DNA of 64,000 bases from Gammaproteobacteria bacterium (GCA_028284675.1 JANQRI010000015.1:1-64000); one strand, 5' to 3'. Numbered from the stretch's first letter, positions 43,651 to 52,474 are shown. The notes: generated by a model not told the origin, from the sequence alone. Translations and numbers: made by a program.

Positions 43651-44586
43651 GTGAGTAAAGATTTCCCGCCGGCGATATGCATTATGGGGCCCACAGCTTC
43701 GGGTAAATCGAAGTTGGCCGAAGCACTGGCTGAACAATTTCCTGTTGAGATAGTCAGTGTAGATTCTGCGCTTGTTTACCGTGGTTTGAATATAGGCACA
43801 GCAAAACCGGCAAAATCAGTATTGCAAACTGTGCCATACCATTTAATTGACATTTTAGATCCGGTTCAAGCTTATTCGGCTGCCGGATTTCGGCGCGATG
43901 CTTTGTCTGTGATGGATCAGATTCGCGCTCGTCAGCGCATTCCGTTATTGGTTGGAGGCACGATGCTCTATTTCCGGACATTGGAGTATGGCCTATCACC
44001 ATTACCGGAGTCAGATCCTGAGGTTCGCAAAGGTTTGCAGCAGATGTTGCAAACACACAGTTTAGCCGCGATGTATAAACGGTTAAGTGAAATAGATTCC
44101 GCCACCGCGCAACGGCTGCACCCCAATGACACCCAGCGTATTCTGCGAGCTCTGGAAGTTTACGAAAGCTCGGGAGAGCCGTTGAGTGCCATTACAGAGC
44201 GTGACAAAGGGGTTTTGCTTGAGAGTCGCTTGCTAAAGCTGGTGCTATATCCTGCCGACCGAATAGTATTACATCAGCGTATAGAGGCACGATTTGAGGA
44301 AATGTTGAAAAAGGGGCTGGTTGATGAGGTTGCAGCGCTAAAGGCGCGTGGTGATCTGAGTTTGGAGAAGCCCTCAATCCGTTCGGTCGGCTACCGGCAG
44401 GTGTGGCAATATCTGGATGGTGTGATGGATTATCAAGAAATGCAGCAACGTGCAATTTATGCGACCCGGCAGCTCGCAAAGCGGCAAATGACCTGGTTGC
44501 GGACAGAGTTAAATACAGAAAAGATTGATATGATGAACTACGATCATAAGCATGTGTCCAATTTAATCGAGCAATTCCTGGAATAA
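43651..44586 (+). CDS. miaA: tRNA dimethylallyltransferase
   Basis: Transfers dimethylallyl to A37 of tRNAs reading UNN codons. The P-loop GPTASGKS is at residues 12-19, and DSALVYRGLNIGTAKP follows. The 311-residue length is normal. GTG start, 11 bases after the mutL stop. Besides its place in the mutL-miaA-hfq order, it draws on DMAPP, the product of IspH elsewhere in the window. Confidence 0.97.
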   Translation: MSKDFPPAICIMGPTASGKSKLAEALAEQFPVEIVSVDSALVYRGLNIGTAKPAKSVLQTVPYHLIDILDPVQAYSAAGFRRDALSVMDQIRARQRIPLLVGGTMLYFRTLEYGLSPLPESDPEVRKGLQQMLQTHSLAAMYKRLSEIDSATAQRLHPNDTQRILRALEVYESSGEPLSAITERDKGVLLESRLLKLVLYPADRIVLHQRIEARFEEMLKKGLVDEVAALKARGDLSLEKPSIRSVGYRQVWQYLDGVMDYQEMQQRAIYATRQLAKRQMTWLRTELNTEKIDMMNYDHKHVSNLIEQFLE

Positions 44587-44662
44587 GTGAAGATACTTAT
44601 CATGCTTGCATGAAACGGCGCATTACGATCGCTATTGATATGGTAGAATCCAGGTCTGTCAT

Positions 44663-44789
44663 CTAAGGGAGCTCTGGTTTAGTTTTAGGTTTAACTGTTG
44701 AGACATACTTGAGAACACAGAAATAAAGCATCCATGGTCTTTGGGCGTATTGGTTTGCCAGGTAGCGCGATTAAACCAGAGCTTCTTAG
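44663..44789. repeat. Long inverted repeat in the miaA-hfq gap
   Basis: CTAAG-GGAGCTCTGGTTTA at 44663-44681 pairs with 44772-44789, broken only by one extra base, across about 90 bases. The 12-bp core AGCTCTGGTTTA is perfect. It occupies the middle of the 260-base gap that must hold the hfq promoter. It may be an RNA structure, a terminator or attenuator without a T-run, or a small palindromic element. Confidence 0.65.
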
Positions 44790-44846
44790 AAATAAAAAAT
44801 TAATATACTTTTTACATAAGACAATAATTAGAAATGGAGGCCTCCG

Positions 44847-45077
44847 ATGGCTAAAGGGCAGCATTTACAAGAACCCTTTTTGAACACTTTACGCAAAGAA
44901 CATATTCCGGTGTCTATATTTTTGGTTAATGGAATCAAGTTGCAAGGGCAAATTGAGTCTTTTGACCAATTCGTCATTCTATTGAAAAATAGTGTTAGCC
45001 AAATGGTGTACAAACATGCGATATCAACGATTGTACCCTCCAAAGCTGTAAAACTTGAGCTTGAATCATCAGAGTAA
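44847..45077 (+). CDS. hfq: RNA chaperone Hfq
   Basis: A hexameric Sm-like protein that pairs small RNAs with mRNAs. The 76-residue protein has Sm1 (VSIFLVNGIKLQGQIESFD) and Sm2 (YKHAISTIVP). The C-terminal tail is short, as in Pseudomonas, lacking the long E. coli extension. A GGAGG site lies 5-9 bases before the ATG. hflX follows 36 bases later, the standard order. Confidence 0.98.
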   Translation: MAKGQHLQEPFLNTLRKEHIPVSIFLVNGIKLQGQIESFDQFVILLKNSVSQMVYKHAISTIVPSKAVKLELESSE

Positions 45078-45113
45078 TACATCCCGGTCGCCCCGGCCAT
45101 TTTGCGGCAGGGC

Positions 45114-46418
45114 ATGAGTTTGGAGTTATTTGAAAGACCCAAACACGGTGAGCGCGCGATTCTGGTAAGCATTGATTTTGGCCAGGATCACCAGGAATTG
45201 CTACGGGAGTTTCAAGAGCTGGCCAGCTCTGCCGGCGCACAAACAGTTGCCGTTATTACTGCGAAGCGAAGTGCGCCAGATCCCCGGTATTACTTAGGTG
45301 CCGGCAAAGCGGAAGAAGTTTTGGAAACTGTTCGCGAGTTTGACGCTGATGTGGTGTTGATAAACCATAATCTGAGTGCTGGCCAGGAGCGCAATCTGGA
45401 AAAGCTCCTCGGTTGCCGGGTGTTAGACCGAACTGGTTTGATTTTGGATATTTTTGCGCAGCGCGCCCGCAGTTTTGAAGGAAAACTGCAAGTGGAGCTG
45501 GCGCAATTAAAACACTTATCTACCCGTTTGGTACGTGGCTGGACTCACCTGGAACGCCAAAAAGGCGGTATCGGTCTGCGGGGACCGGGTGAAACTCAGC
45601 TGGAAACCGACCGTCGTCTGATTGGTAAACGTATAACCGTATTACAAAAACGGCTCGCTAAAGTTGCAAAGCAGCGTAATTTGAGCCGGCGTACGCGAAT
45701 CCGGGCTGAAATTCCAACGGTTTCACTGGTTGGGTATACTAATGCCGGTAAATCAACATTATTCAATCGTCTTACCGGCGCAGATACCTTTGCGGAAAAC
45801 CAGCTTTTTGCGACACTGGATCCTACTTTAAGACGCCTTAAACTGGATAGCCTGGAAGTAGTATTGGCTGATACCGTTGGGTTTATCCGGCATTTACCAC
45901 ATGATCTTGTCGCGGCCTTTAAGTCAACTCTGGAAGAAACCGTGGAGTCGGATTTGTTGTTGCATGTCGTTGATGTCAGTGATGAAGAACGCCCGTCGCG
46001 TATGCACCAGGTTGACAGTGTATTAGATGATATCGGTGCCCGGCAGATCCCGCAAATTGTGGTGTATAACAAAATTGATATAAAAGAGCAGTCGCCATCA
46101 GTATTGAAAAACCCAGAGGGCAGTGTTGAAAGCGTTTCATTGTCGGCGGTCACTGGAGAAGGGATTGAAAATCTACATGCTGCAATTGAGTCGTTTTTTC
46201 AACATGACATACTTCAGGCCTGGATAAAATTGACGCCGGATGAGGGGCGTTATCGATCTATGCTTTTCGCGTCCGGCCATGTGTTGCACGAGCAGCATGA
46301 TCAGGATGGGGGCAGCACTTTGCATGTGCGTATCGACCGTGATCGTTTATCAAGAATGAATATTCCGATGTCACGTTTTAATTCCGACAATACAAAGGCT
46401 ATTGCAGGTGCAGCATAA
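45114..46418 (+). CDS. hflX: Ribosome-splitting GTPase HflX
   Basis: A GTPase that splits stalled ribosomes and acts in heat-stress recovery. About 434 residues: a HflX N-terminal domain with GxGKAEE, a GTP-binding domain with VGYTNAGKSTLFN, DTVGFIR and NKID, and a short C-terminal part. The glycine-rich RGPGETQLETDRR lies between them. The ATG at 45114 gives the common MSLELFERP start; a TTG at 45102 is unnecessary. It lies between hfq and hflK. Confidence 0.97.
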   Translation: MSLELFERPKHGERAILVSIDFGQDHQELLREFQELASSAGAQTVAVITAKRSAPDPRYYLGAGKAEEVLETVREFDADVVLINHNLSAGQERNLEKLLGCRVLDRTGLILDIFAQRARSFEGKLQVELAQLKHLSTRLVRGWTHLERQKGGIGLRGPGETQLETDRRLIGKRITVLQKRLAKVAKQRNLSRRTRIRAEIPTVSLVGYTNAGKSTLFNRLTGADTFAENQLFATLDPTLRRLKLDSLEVVLADTVGFIRHLPHDLVAAFKSTLEETVESDLLLHVVDVSDEERPSRMHQVDSVLDDIGARQIPQIVVYNKIDIKEQSPSVLKNPEGSVESVSLSAVTGEGIENLHAAIESFFQHDILQAWIKLTPDEGRYRSMLFASGHVLHEQHDQDGGSTLHVRIDRDRLSRMNIPMSRFNSDNTKAIAGAA

Positions 46419-46478
46419 GGTCAATAGAATAAGCTGCTTTTAGCAACAGGTGTTTACAATAACTCGCAGGAGCTGAAT

Positions 46479-47627
46479 ATGGCCTGGAATGAGCCGGGTG
46501 GTAATAAAGATCCATGGGGAAACCGTCGTAACGATGGACCACCGGATTTGGATGAAGTTTTTCGTAAATTGCAGGATAAGCTGGGCGGTATCTTCGGCGG
46601 TGGTGGCCGCAGCGGGGATAATAGCGGTGGCGGGCCGGCCGGTTTTAATTTGGGTGTCGGTCTGGTGCTCACGGTTGTGCTTATTGTGTGGGCGCTATCC
46701 GGAGTCTATATTGTTGATGCCGGCGAAAAAGGTGTCGTGCTGCATTTTGGTAAATATGTTGATACCACGCAGCCGGGGCTGCGCTGGTATCCACGCATCA
46801 TTCAGTCGGTGGAAACGGTTAATGTGACCGGAATCCGCTCTGCCGAGAGCAGTGCTCAGGTGTTGACCGGTGATGAGAATATCGTTCAGGTAAACTATAC
46901 CATTCAATACAACATCAAGGATGCCGGCGACTATCTGTTTAATGTGAATGAGCCGGATTTAACTTTGCGGCAGGCCGGGGAAAGTGCGTTTCGTGAGCTG
47001 ATCGGCAAGAACACACTTGATTACGTGATTCAGGACGGCCGTGATGAAGTGCCGGATAAAGTACAGTCCTTATTGCAGGAAAATCTCGATTTATATGAAA
47101 CGGGAATCGAGGTAATAACGGTAAACCTGATCGATGCGCAGCCACCGCAGGAAGTGCAAAACGCTTTTGATGATGCAATTAAGGCCCGTGAAGACAAGGA
47201 CCGTTTTATAAAAGAAGCACAAGCCTACCGCAACGAGATTATCCCCAGTGCCCGGGGTGAAGCGAGAAAGCGTATTGAGGATGCCAAAGGATACAAATTT
47301 AACGCGATCAAGTCAGCGGAAGGTGATGCTGACCGTTTTTTGAAATTGTTGTCTGAATATCGCAAAGCACCGGCGGTTACCCGAGAGCGCTTATATCTGG
47401 AAGCTTTGGAAGAAGTGTATGCCAACTCAGGCAAAGTAATGGTTGATATTGAAGGCGGCAACAACCTGATGTATTTGCCGCTGGATAAGATAATTACGTC
47501 CGGCAGTGGCAGAGTCTATGTTGACCCTGTGGGTAATCAGCAGGGTACAAGTTTTCCGGACCGAAGCCGGGATGGGCGTTCATCCGGAGACAGTCGCAAT
47601 AGCTTTCGCTCCAGGGAGTCCAGGTAA
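46479..47627 (+). CDS. hflK: FtsH protease regulator HflK
   Basis: An inner-membrane SPFH protein that forms a complex with HflC around FtsH. The 382-residue protein has a Gly/Pro/Asp-rich cytoplasmic N-terminus, one membrane segment (about 58-77), the SPFH domain (about 78-260), and a Gly/Ser/Arg-rich C-terminal tail. Its stop and the hflC start overlap by one base (47627). Family and order are unambiguous. Confidence 0.96.
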   Translation: MAWNEPGGNKDPWGNRRNDGPPDLDEVFRKLQDKLGGIFGGGGRSGDNSGGGPAGFNLGVGLVLTVVLIVWALSGVYIVDAGEKGVVLHFGKYVDTTQPGLRWYPRIIQSVETVNVTGIRSAESSAQVLTGDENIVQVNYTIQYNIKDAGDYLFNVNEPDLTLRQAGESAFRELIGKNTLDYVIQDGRDEVPDKVQSLLQENLDLYETGIEVITVNLIDAQPPQEVQNAFDDAIKAREDKDRFIKEAQAYRNEIIPSARGEARKRIEDAKGYKFNAIKSAEGDADRFLKLLSEYRKAPAVTRERLYLEALEEVYANSGKVMVDIEGGNNLMYLPLDKIITSGSGRVYVDPVGNQQGTSFPDRSRDGRSSGDSRNSFRSRESR

Positions 47628-48496
47628 TGACTAAATCTCAGCTTTTTGTAATTGGTGCTGCCGTATTGGCGGTGCTTGTCTATATGTCTGCGTTTGTCGT
47701 GGATGAACGTGAGCTGGTTATCCAGTTCAGGCTCGGAGAAATCAAAAGAAGTGATTTTGAGCCGGGGCTTTATTGGCTGACTCCAATTGTTAACAATGTC
47801 AGGAAATTTGACAGGCGCATACAGTCGCTGGACTCTTTGCCGGAGAAATATCTGACCAGTGAGAAGAAAAATGTCATTGTTGATTCATTCGTTAAGTGGC
47901 GAATCAATGATGTTGCTGAATACTATCGTTCAACCCAGGGTGATCTGCGTCTGGCTAACAACAGACTATCGCGTATTGTGAATAATGCGCTGAAAAACGG
48001 TATCAGCCAGCGCACTATCCTGCAGGTAATTTCCGGTGAGCGCGCAGAAATGATGAATGCTGTTCGCGAAAACGTTTATGTTCAGGCGCAGCGTTTCGGT
48101 ATTGAAGTGGTCGATGTGCGCATCAAGAAGCTGGATTACTCCGAAACAATTAGCGCATCTGTATTTGAGCGCATGATTAAAGAGCGTGCCACAGTGGCGA
48201 AAAAGTTGCGTTCGGAAGGTAATGAAGAGGCGAAAGTAGTGCGTGCGGAAGCTGAGCGTGAAAGCCGGGAGATTCTTGCCGAGGCATACCGCGAGTCGCA
48301 GTCTATTCGCGGTGAAGGGGATGCAACAGCCGCTGAAATATATGCCAAGGCTTATAACCAGAATGCTGAATTCTACAGTTTTTATCGAAGCCTGAATGCT
48401 TATAGGGCCATGTTCGATGAACGTAATGATATTCTGATTTTGCAGCCGGATTCTGATTTTTTCCGTTACTTTAAGGATGCCAAAGGGGCACAGTAG
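47627..48496 (+). CDS. hflC: FtsH protease regulator HflC
   Basis: The partner of HflK in the SPFH complex that surrounds FtsH. The 289-residue protein has an N-terminal membrane segment (about 5-23) followed by the SPFH domain and a long helical part (ERATVAKKLRSEGNEEAKVV). It starts one base inside the hflK stop. A perfect hairpin with a T-run at 48530 follows, which separates this part of the run from DUF2065-hisZ-purA. Confidence 0.97.
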   Translation: MTKSQLFVIGAAVLAVLVYMSAFVVDERELVIQFRLGEIKRSDFEPGLYWLTPIVNNVRKFDRRIQSLDSLPEKYLTSEKKNVIVDSFVKWRINDVAEYYRSTQGDLRLANNRLSRIVNNALKNGISQRTILQVISGERAEMMNAVRENVYVQAQRFGIEVVDVRIKKLDYSETISASVFERMIKERATVAKKLRSEGNEEAKVVRAEAERESREILAEAYRESQSIRGEGDATAAEIYAKAYNQNAEFYSFYRSLNAYRAMFDERNDILILQPDSDFFRYFKDAKGAQ

Positions 48497-48529
48497 TAAC
48501 CATAACCTCTATTACACGGAATAAACCCG

Positions 48530-48556
48530 ACGGGCGGTATACATACCGCCCGTTTT
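48530..48556 (+). terminator. Intrinsic terminator after hflC
   Basis: ACGGGCGGTA pairs with TACCGCCCGT across a TACA loop, followed by TTTT. It is a strong GC stem in the 90-base gap between hflC and the DUF2065 gene. It should end or weaken transcription of the hfq-hflXKC run before the DUF2065-hisZ-purA genes, unless read-through is allowed. Confidence 0.8.
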
Positions 48557-48586
48557 GCGTGATAAGTGACCGATCGCGAGGAGCTT

Positions 48587-48772
48587 ATGCTCGATGAAAT
48601 TTTAAGAGCGTTCGCGCTATTACTGGTTATTGAAGGTGTATTACCTTTTTTATCGCCAGGCCGGATGAAGTTGATATTGCGGCAGCTGGAAGTTATGCCT
48701 GAACGCGTATTCAGGGTTGCCGGTTTTATCAGCATGATGTGTGGGCTCGGTTTGTTATATGTGCTCGGATAA
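48587..48772 (+). CDS. DUF2065 small membrane protein (YjeT type)
   Basis: A 61-residue protein with two hydrophobic helices (ILRAFALLLVIEGVLPFL and FISMMCGLGLLYVLG) joined by a basic loop. It matches the DUF2065/YjeT family, found between hflC and purA in many gammaproteobacteria, with unknown function. The ATG at 48587 has GAGGAG upstream. The larger frame from 48566 is not supported. Confidence 0.88.
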   Translation: MLDEILRAFALLLVIEGVLPFLSPGRMKLILRQLEVMPERVFRVAGFISMMCGLGLLYVLG

Positions 48773-48799
48773 ACAGGCTTTTATAGAAGACATTACGAT

Positions 48800-49981
48800 A
48801 TGAAAAACAGTCCATGGCTATTACCTGCCGGTGTGGATGAAATATTGCCACAAGAGGCGCGTCGATTGGAGAGCCTAAGGCGTTCCCTGTTGGATTTATA
48901 TGAATGTTGGGGTTATCAGCTGGTTGTGCCGCCATTGATTGAATACTTGGAATCGCTTTTAACCGGAGCCGGATCGGATCTTGATCTGCAAACATTCAAG
49001 TTGACCGATCAATTGAATGGCCGCCTGATGGGCGTTCGCGCTGATATGACTCCTCAAGTGGCGCGCATTGACGCTCATCACCTGAAACGTTCAGTACCTA
49101 CCAGACTCTGCTATATGGGTAGTGTCCTGCACACCCGGCCGGATGGTTTTGCCGGAACCCGCAGCCCGTATCAAGTGGGTGCAGAGTTATATGGTCATGC
49201 CGGCCCTGAAAGTGATGCAGAAGTATTATGCTTACTGTTGGAAACATTAAAAAACAGTGGCATCAAAGATATTTATATTGACTTAGGGCATGTTGGTATT
49301 TATCGGCAGCTTGCCGATGCGGCCGGCTTAAGCAAAACTGATGAAGCAGCGTTATTTGATATGTTGCAGCGAAAAGCTTTGCCTGAAATTCAAAATTACC
49401 TGAGTGATTTGGATATAAAAAGCCGTTATAAAGACATGCTGGCCTCGCTGGCTGGCTTAAACGGTGATGCCGATATATTGTCGATTGCACGCCGTCAGCT
49501 AAGTGGTGGCCACCCAGGTGTGATTGATGCGATTGATTATTTGGAAGCCGTTGCCGGTATTGTGAACCGAAGAGTGCCGGATGTGCCATTACATTATGAT
49601 TTGGCAGAACTAAGAGGGTATCATTACCAAACCGGTATTGTGTTTGCAGCGTTTGTGCCGGGGCAGGGCCAGGAAATAGCGCGTGGTGGGCGTTATGATG
49701 ATATTGGTCGTTTTTTTGGCTGTTCGCGTCCAGCGACAGGGTTCAGCACTGATTTACGGTCAATATTGAAGCTTTCAAACTGGCAGGCAAGCAGTCTTAG
49801 CGGTATTTTTGCGCCTGCGGCAGAGGATCCGGCGTTACTGCAAAAGATAGCTGAATTACGTGCTCAGGGAGAGCGTGTAATCAAGGAATTGCCGGGGCAA
49901 ACAGGAAATGCCGCAGATTTTGACTGTGATCGGGTATTGGTGTTGGATGGCCAGTCGTGGGTTGTTAAACCAAATGAATAA
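48800..49981 (+). CDS. hisZ: ATP phosphoribosyltransferase regulatory subunit
   Basis: A HisRS-like paralogue without tRNA-charging activity that pairs with the short HisG in the first histidine step. The 393-residue protein has the class II synthetase fold with RADMTPQVARIDA and YQVGAELYG. Its presence implies a short-form hisG elsewhere in the genome, unlike E. coli. It lies between DUF2065 and purA, as in Pseudomonas. Confidence 0.95.
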   Translation: MKNSPWLLPAGVDEILPQEARRLESLRRSLLDLYECWGYQLVVPPLIEYLESLLTGAGSDLDLQTFKLTDQLNGRLMGVRADMTPQVARIDAHHLKRSVPTRLCYMGSVLHTRPDGFAGTRSPYQVGAELYGHAGPESDAEVLCLLLETLKNSGIKDIYIDLGHVGIYRQLADAAGLSKTDEAALFDMLQRKALPEIQNYLSDLDIKSRYKDMLASLAGLNGDADILSIARRQLSGGHPGVIDAIDYLEAVAGIVNRRVPDVPLHYDLAELRGYHYQTGIVFAAFVPGQGQEIARGGRYDDIGRFFGCSRPATGFSTDLRSILKLSNWQASSLSGIFAPAAEDPALLQKIAELRAQGERVIKELPGQTGNAADFDCDRVLVLDGQSWVVKPNE

Positions 49982-50030
49982 ACCGGAGTTATAAAGTTTC
50001 AGTGATCTATTATCGGAATGACCTATTAAC

Positions 50031-51326
50031 ATGAGTAAAAGTATTGTTGTTTTGGGCACCCAGTGGGGTGATGAAGGCAAAGGTAAAATTGTTGATTTAC
50101 TGACCGAGCGTGCTGCTGCAGTAGTGCGTTTTCAAGGTGGGCATAATGCCGGGCATACTCTGGTAATCAATGGAGAGAAAACCATTCTGCACTTGATTCC
50201 TTCGGGAATCCTGCACCCGAAAGTTGAGTGCCTGATTGGCAATGGCGTGGTTATATCGCCTCATGCACTGCTGGAAGAAATTAAAATGCTGGAGCAAAAA
50301 GCAGTGCCAGCAACAGAACGGTTGCGTATCAGTGAAGCTTGCCCGTTAATTTTGCCTTACCATGTCGCAATCGATCATGCGCGCGAGCAGGCACGTGGCA
50401 AAGCGGCAATCGGCACCACCGGTAGAGGCATTGGTCCTGCTTATGAAGATAAGGTTGCGCGTCGCGGTCTGCGCGTTGGTGATTTACTGTACAGAGAGCG
50501 CTTTGCTGCAAAGCTGGGTGAAGTGCTGGATTATCATAATTTTAGTTTGAAGCATTATTTCAAGCGTGAAACCTTCGATTTTCAGCAGTTGTTGGATGAA
50601 TCAATGTGTTTTGCCGAAACCATACAGCCGCTGATTGATGATATCCCGGCACGCCTGGATCAATTACGTAAATCAGGTAAAAATATTTTGTTCGAAGGGG
50701 CTCAGGGTACTCTGCTGGATGTTGATCACGGCACATATCCCTTTGTGACTTCTTCCAACACCACTGCAGGCGGCGCTGCCTGTGGGAGCGGCGCAGGACC
50801 TTTGCATTTCGATCATGTGCTGGGTATCACTAAAGCCTATACGACCCGAGTGGGCGCAGGGCCTTTTCCGACTGAGTTGTTCGATGAAATGGGTGAGCAC
50901 CTGGCGCGCCGTGGACATGAGTTCGGCGCGACCACAGGCCGCCCAAGACGCTGCGGCTGGTTTGATGCAGTTGCGTTGAGAAGAGCGATACAGATCAACA
51001 GCGTTTCCGGTTTATGTGTCACAAAACTGGATGTATTGGATGGGCTTGAGAGCTTGCGAATCTGTGTTGGCTATAAAGTAAATAACCACGAGTTACAGCT
51101 GCCTCCTGTAGGTGCCGAAGCGTATGAAACCTGCGAGCCTGTTTATATTGATATGCCAGGTTGGCAGTCTTCTACTGTCGGTATTTCCGACTATGAGCAA
51201 TTGCCTGAAAATGCGAAATCTTACTTGAGCAAGATCGAAGAAGTTGTGGGAACGCCGATCGATATTATCTCCACCAGCCCGGAGCGGGACGATAATATTC
51301 TACTGCGGCATCCGTTTGAAGGTTAA
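50031..51326 (+). CDS. purA: Adenylosuccinate synthetase
   Basis: Joins IMP and aspartate with GTP to give adenylosuccinate, toward AMP. The 431-residue protein has the N-terminal GTQWGDEGKGK P-loop, GGHNAGHT, and the later QGTLLDVDHGTYPFVTSSN and TTGRPRRCGW blocks. All key blocks are intact. The gene ends the conserved run. A palindrome-rich gap follows. Confidence 0.98.
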   Translation: MSKSIVVLGTQWGDEGKGKIVDLLTERAAAVVRFQGGHNAGHTLVINGEKTILHLIPSGILHPKVECLIGNGVVISPHALLEEIKMLEQKAVPATERLRISEACPLILPYHVAIDHAREQARGKAAIGTTGRGIGPAYEDKVARRGLRVGDLLYRERFAAKLGEVLDYHNFSLKHYFKRETFDFQQLLDESMCFAETIQPLIDDIPARLDQLRKSGKNILFEGAQGTLLDVDHGTYPFVTSSNTTAGGAACGSGAGPLHFDHVLGITKAYTTRVGAGPFPTELFDEMGEHLARRGHEFGATTGRPRRCGWFDAVALRRAIQINSVSGLCVTKLDVLDGLESLRICVGYKVNNHELQLPPVGAEAYETCEPVYIDMPGWQSSTVGISDYEQLPENAKSYLSKIEEVVGTPIDIISTSPERDDNILLRHPFEG

Positions 51327-51575
51327 TTTTTGCCCTAAAATGGCGATTTGGCACAGTTGATATGCTGTCAGCCGGCATAATCACGCAAATTCTATTACTT
51401 TTGGCCTAATTGCTTAGGCCAATTACCGGATACCCGGGTATGGCATTTTCCTGTACTGTATATATAAACCCAAAAAGGGTTCAGACTAATCCGGTGATTT
51501 GATTGTCGGGTGAGCGCAGGGGCGGCAGTATCTTTATCTTTAAAAATATAAAGCGTACTGAAGAGGAATAAATCC
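51327..51575. promoter_or_regulatory. Palindromic and boxed region between purA and the first small gene
   Basis: Holds a TATTACTTTTGGCC box at 51393, directly joined to a 9-bp hairpin TTGGCCTAA-TTGC-TTAGGCCAA (51401-51422) and a perfect palindrome ATACCCGGGTAT (51430-51441). The hairpin has no T-run, so it is more likely an operator or cruciform than a terminator. The TATATATAA stretch near 51460 may be a -10 for the following gene. Confidence 0.55.
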
Positions 51576-51893
51576 ATGTCAGAGGTAAACTCCGGAAGTG
51601 CACCGCAAATACCGCAGGCTGCCGAATCATTGACCCCGAAAGAGCGACAGCAGCTTAACGAACTCACCGGGATCGGTACTTTTAACCTGCTTTATTCAAT
51701 TAAACTATCCGAGGCAATGTCGGCCTTTAGAAAGTCCTATGAGGTTTTTCGCAGTTCACGCAACGGCTACGATGAAGAGGGCAAACTTTCTCCGAAGGCG
51801 TTACGGGATTTGTGGGCTCGCGGCCATATGAGTCAGGCGATGCCGAATCAAATTGCCGAGCAGCTCGACGAATCTGTGCATAAATACGTTTAG
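51576..51893 (+). CDS. Small helical protein of unknown function, paralogue A
   Basis: I do not recognise this 105-residue cytoplasmic protein. It is mostly helical after a Ser/Pro-rich start. The C-terminal block RNGYDEEGKLSPKALRDLWA and what follows (RGH..MPNQ) matches the protein at 52190 residue by residue in pattern: R-x-G-x-D-E-x-G-x-L-S-P-x-A-L-x-x-L-x-A-R-G, then M-P-x-Q. No membrane segment or signal peptide. The ATG has GAGGAA upstream. The TATTACTTTTGG box in front links it to two other orphan genes. Confidence 0.75.
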   Translation: MSEVNSGSAPQIPQAAESLTPKERQQLNELTGIGTFNLLYSIKLSEAMSAFRKSYEVFRSSRNGYDEEGKLSPKALRDLWARGHMSQAMPNQIAEQLDESVHKYV

Positions 51894-52189
51894 GGCTTAT
51901 TTCGTCAGCACTGCTTCTACCCATTGGCTTCGGTTTCGTGACCGGCGCCATCTATTACTTTTGGTTAACACATCTACTATTCGTTCAATAGTCAGACACG
52001 ACTGACTCGTGTAATCTGTTCCTATAACTAATTCCGGCATCCTCTGCCTTTGCGCAGCGGAAGACCGGATGTATGTGTGCCAAGTTAAGTTAGAACATTA
52101 GAGCCCAGCACTCTACTGCTGTGTATGTGGCTATGCCAGCGGCTTCAGCAGGCCGCTGTGAATGTTCAACTTGATTTGGGGTGCACAGC
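51894..52189 (+). promoter_or_regulatory. Regulatory gap with paired boxes before the second small gene
   Basis: No gene is seen in these 296 bases. TATTACTTTTGGTTA at 51953-51967 is the same 15-mer as at 3621-3635. Twenty bases farther on, TCTACTATTCGTTCA (51973-51987) is a weaker second box, repeating the 20-base spacing seen at 3621/3641 and 3712/3732. A small hairpin ACACGA/TCGTGT follows at 51996-52012, and a TATAAC at 52023 is a possible -10. GGGGTGCA lies just before the ATG at 52190. Confidence 0.6.
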
Positions 52190-52474
52190 ATGACAGTGGA
52201 AAATTCCTCCGTCACGCCTGAAGATTTATTGGCGTTGGCGTCTTCCTATTCCTATGGGTTAAATCAACAGCAAAGTCTTGTCGATCAACTGAATGAAATG
52301 CAGTTTCTGCAGAGTGTTGATCAAATGCGTCAGCAGCGTACCGGGCTGGATGAGAACGGGCATTTAAGTCCACAGGCTTTGCAAAACTTACAGGCAAGGG
52401 GCTACCTCCTGCAATGGATGCCTGAACAGCAAAGAGACAGCATTGGCCTGGATAAATCTCAAGAGACTGTTTGA
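52190..52474 (+). CDS. Small helical protein of unknown function, paralogue B
   Basis: Not recognised. A 94-residue cytoplasmic protein, Gln-rich and helical in the middle (LNQQQSLVDQLNEMQFLQSV). The C-terminal block TGLDENGHLSPQALQNLQAR followed by GYLLQWMPEQ parallels paralogue A. The shared DExGxLSPxAL stretch superficially resembles a calcium loop but lacks the EF-hand spacing. GGGG lies 8 bases before the ATG at 52190; the GTG at 52181 is an alternative. The leader GGGGTGCA is also found before the orphan gene at 3980. Confidence 0.72.
   Translation: MTVENSSVTPEDLLALASSYSYGLNQQQSLVDQLNEMQFLQSVDQMRQQRTGLDENGHLSPQALQNLQARGYLLQWMPEQQRDSIGLDKSQETV

Noticed and set aside
45596..46153. A 185-codon open frame on the minus strand inside hflX
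   Set aside because: It lies wholly antisense to a clear GTPase gene. The translation is Ser/Arg/Thr-rich without motifs. It is a by-product of codon bias.
51753..52400. EF-hand calcium loops in the two small proteins
   Set aside because: DEEGKLS and DENGHLS look loop-like, but residues 3, 5 and 12 of the EF-hand pattern do not fit.
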